From the NCBI GenBank assembly GCA_041685075.1, contig JAWLGN010000308.1, positions 1 through 6,408 on the forward strand: 6,408 nucleotides of DNA. The letters are read 5' to 3'. The stretch's first letter is position 1. Every line of letters begins with the position of its first letter. This DNA is from JAMCRM01 sp041685075. Its GTDB lineage: Bacteria; Acidobacteriota; Terriglobia; Bryobacterales; Bryobacteraceae. The position numbers were made by a program, and so were the translations under genes. The notes beneath the pieces are model-generated. The model was not told the origin of the DNA, did not search any database, and saw only the letters and a list, made by a program, of their open reading frames with translations. Positions 5,367 through 6,408 of the stretch are shown here, one piece after another.

Positions 5367-6408
5367 TCAGCCTCCTCGTATTCGCACGGAAGCGGTTCAA
5401 GCCGCCGGCGGCCGGGACGGCCATCGGCGTAGCCACCACGGCCGGCAGCGCTCGCGCTGCACGCGGCTTGTGGTAGGAGACCGACGTCGCCACCGTCTGG
5501 CTCGCCACCTCGAGAGGGACCGGGCGCGAGTTCAGGCAGAACTGGTCGAAGGCCCAGAAGCAGAACGAGTACAGGCCCTTGTTGCGCCACATTCCATAGG
5601 CCTGCGCGATCGGCGGGTCCGGAGGACCGTAGATGCCAGCCAGATACATGCACTCCTCGGGCGGCCTGCCGAGCGTTCTCGGGAACTCCATGGTCTGCCG
5701 CACGCGGACGGCGTTCTTCTGCCAAACGTCGTAATCGAAGCCCTCCGCGCGGAAGTACTTCACACCGTATGCGGAGGTCTTCCACTGGTCCGGCAAATTC
5801 ACATGAAAGTTGAGCGCGCGGAACTCCGGGGAGGGCGCGGGCTTGCCCTGGTTGGCGTCGAGCGGCCACAGGCACTCGAACACGGCCGTCGGATGGAACT
5901 GCCGCACGTAGGCGATCACCTCCTGGCAGTACTCCCAAATGCGATCGCGCAGGAAGTCGGCGGTCTGGATGTCCTCGTTCGGATCGTCGGTATTCGCCAG
6001 GAACCGGTGCATGGGCCGCCCGTAGCGCGCCTCGAAGGCGGCCTTGGTTTCCGCATCGTAGAACGCCATCCCGGAGGCGTTCGGGAAATACCACCACTGC
6101 GTCTCGCCAAACTGGAGCACGATAGGCAGCCCCGCGGCGGCGATCTGGTCGGCGCACTCCTTGTACATCTGCTTGAGGTAGTTCCGCACCCGCGCGCCAA
6201 AGTGCATCTGCGTCGAGGGCACCTCCAGTTCAACCGGCGCACCATCCCAGTAGCGCGCGGCCATCTCGGCCGGTGGGCGGTACACCTCCATCGAGAAGGC
6301 GAATGACGCCGGGATGCCTGCCGCGGCAAACTGGCCGGCCAAGTCGCGAATCCAGCGGCGCGCGCCCTCGGTCATCACCGGTGATACCGCATCGATCAGT
6401 TCCCAATC
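5359..6408 (-). CDS. TIM-barrel, glycoside-hydrolase-like phage tail-region protein; 5' end outside window
   Basis: Runs in from the right edge: the frame is open upstream of the first candidate starts (GTG 6376-6378, ATG 6373-6375) with protein-like sequence (DWELIDAVSPV), so those are not the true start. The 349 visible residues look like a (beta/alpha)8 barrel of glycoside-hydrolase type. Numbering from the GTG codon at 6378, they show a strand with FAFSMEVYRPP (27-36), VLQFGETQWWYFPN (87-100), TAVFECLWPLDANQ (164-177), LNFHVNLPDQW (189-199) and a late barrel strand KGLYSFCFWAFDQF (267-280). E92 and E168, each at the end of a predicted strand, are the natural acid/base and nucleophile candidates. 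The last 40 residues are Ala/Pro/Arg-rich and probably flexible. The stop overlaps the tail-fibre start by eight bases. TIM-barrel modules occur in tail-tip proteins of phages and gene-transfer agents, so a virion-borne, sugar-active role fits, but catalytic activity is inferred. Confidence 0.72.
   Translation of the reverse strand, partial: DWELIDAVSPVMTEGARRWIRDLAGQFAAAGIPASFAFSMEVYRPPAEMAARYWDGAPVELEVPSTQMHFGARVRNYLKQMYKECADQIAAAGLPIVLQFGETQWWYFPNASGMAFYDAETKAAFEARYGRPMHRFLANTDDPNEDIQTADFLRDRIWEYCQEVIAYVRQFHPTAVFECLWPLDANQGKPAPSPEFRALNFHVNLPDQWKTSAYGVKYFRAEGFDYDVWQKNAVRVRQTMEFPRTLGRPPEECMYLAGIYGPPDPPIAQAYGMWRNKGLYSFCFWAFDQFCLNSRPVPLEVASQTVATSVSYHKPRAARALPAVVATPMAVPAAGGLNRFRANTRRLNE

Noticed and set aside
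5470..6306. Plus-strand open frame of 278 codons opposite the TIM-barrel gene
   Set aside because: Complement of a well-supported coding frame; the composition is that of a GC-rich shadow and there is no ribosome binding site.

Overview
This is a high-GC (roughly 65% by eye) stretch of tailed-phage or prophage DNA. The host is probably a GC-rich soil-type bacterium. An acidobacterium would fit the feel of the proteins, but nothing in the window proves the host. The phage assignment rests on a long tail-fibre protein with tandem fibre repeats and a C-terminal carbohydrate-binding-like domain, the tightly packed genes around it, and a phage-style SNF2 helicase beside small DNA-binding regulators.

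Layout, left to right. (1) 1-1329, minus strand: an SNF2/DEAH helicase that runs off the left edge and carries an apparent frameshift near 381-388. (2) 1322-1561, minus: a small helix-turn-helix protein that overlaps the helicase start by 8 bp. (3) 1562-1654: an AT-richer gap with a minus-strand promoter (TTGACA, 17 bp, AATACT) whose spacer holds a tandem TTCGCGAT repeat, a likely operator. (4) 1655-2029, plus: a ribbon-helix-helix DNA-binding protein, divergent from the HTH gene. (5) 2093-2573, plus: a promoter placed so close to the next start codon that the mRNA should be almost leaderless, then two small unknown genes, the second with an apparent one-base frameshift. (6) 2599-2674: two consecutive hairpins where plus- and minus-strand genes converge. 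(7) 2722-6408, minus: a tail module transcribed right to left: a TIM-barrel-like protein entering from the right edge, a 761-residue tail fibre, and a 115-residue protein of unknown function, linked by an 8-bp overlap and an 11-bp gap.

Working picture: the right half encodes the host-contact end of the virion, with a possible sugar-active enzyme, the fibre, and perhaps a fibre-assembly or accessory protein. The left half holds a divergent HTH/RHH regulator pair controlling a helicase operon used in phage DNA metabolism. The two apparent frameshifts point either to a decaying prophage or to consensus errors in an assembled genome. I see no RNA genes, CRISPR array, insertion sequence or integrase. 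No wholly new system is evident. The most useful leads are the repeat-bearing promoter, the leaderless small-gene operon, the HxH-rich fibre and the TIM-barrel protein beside it.
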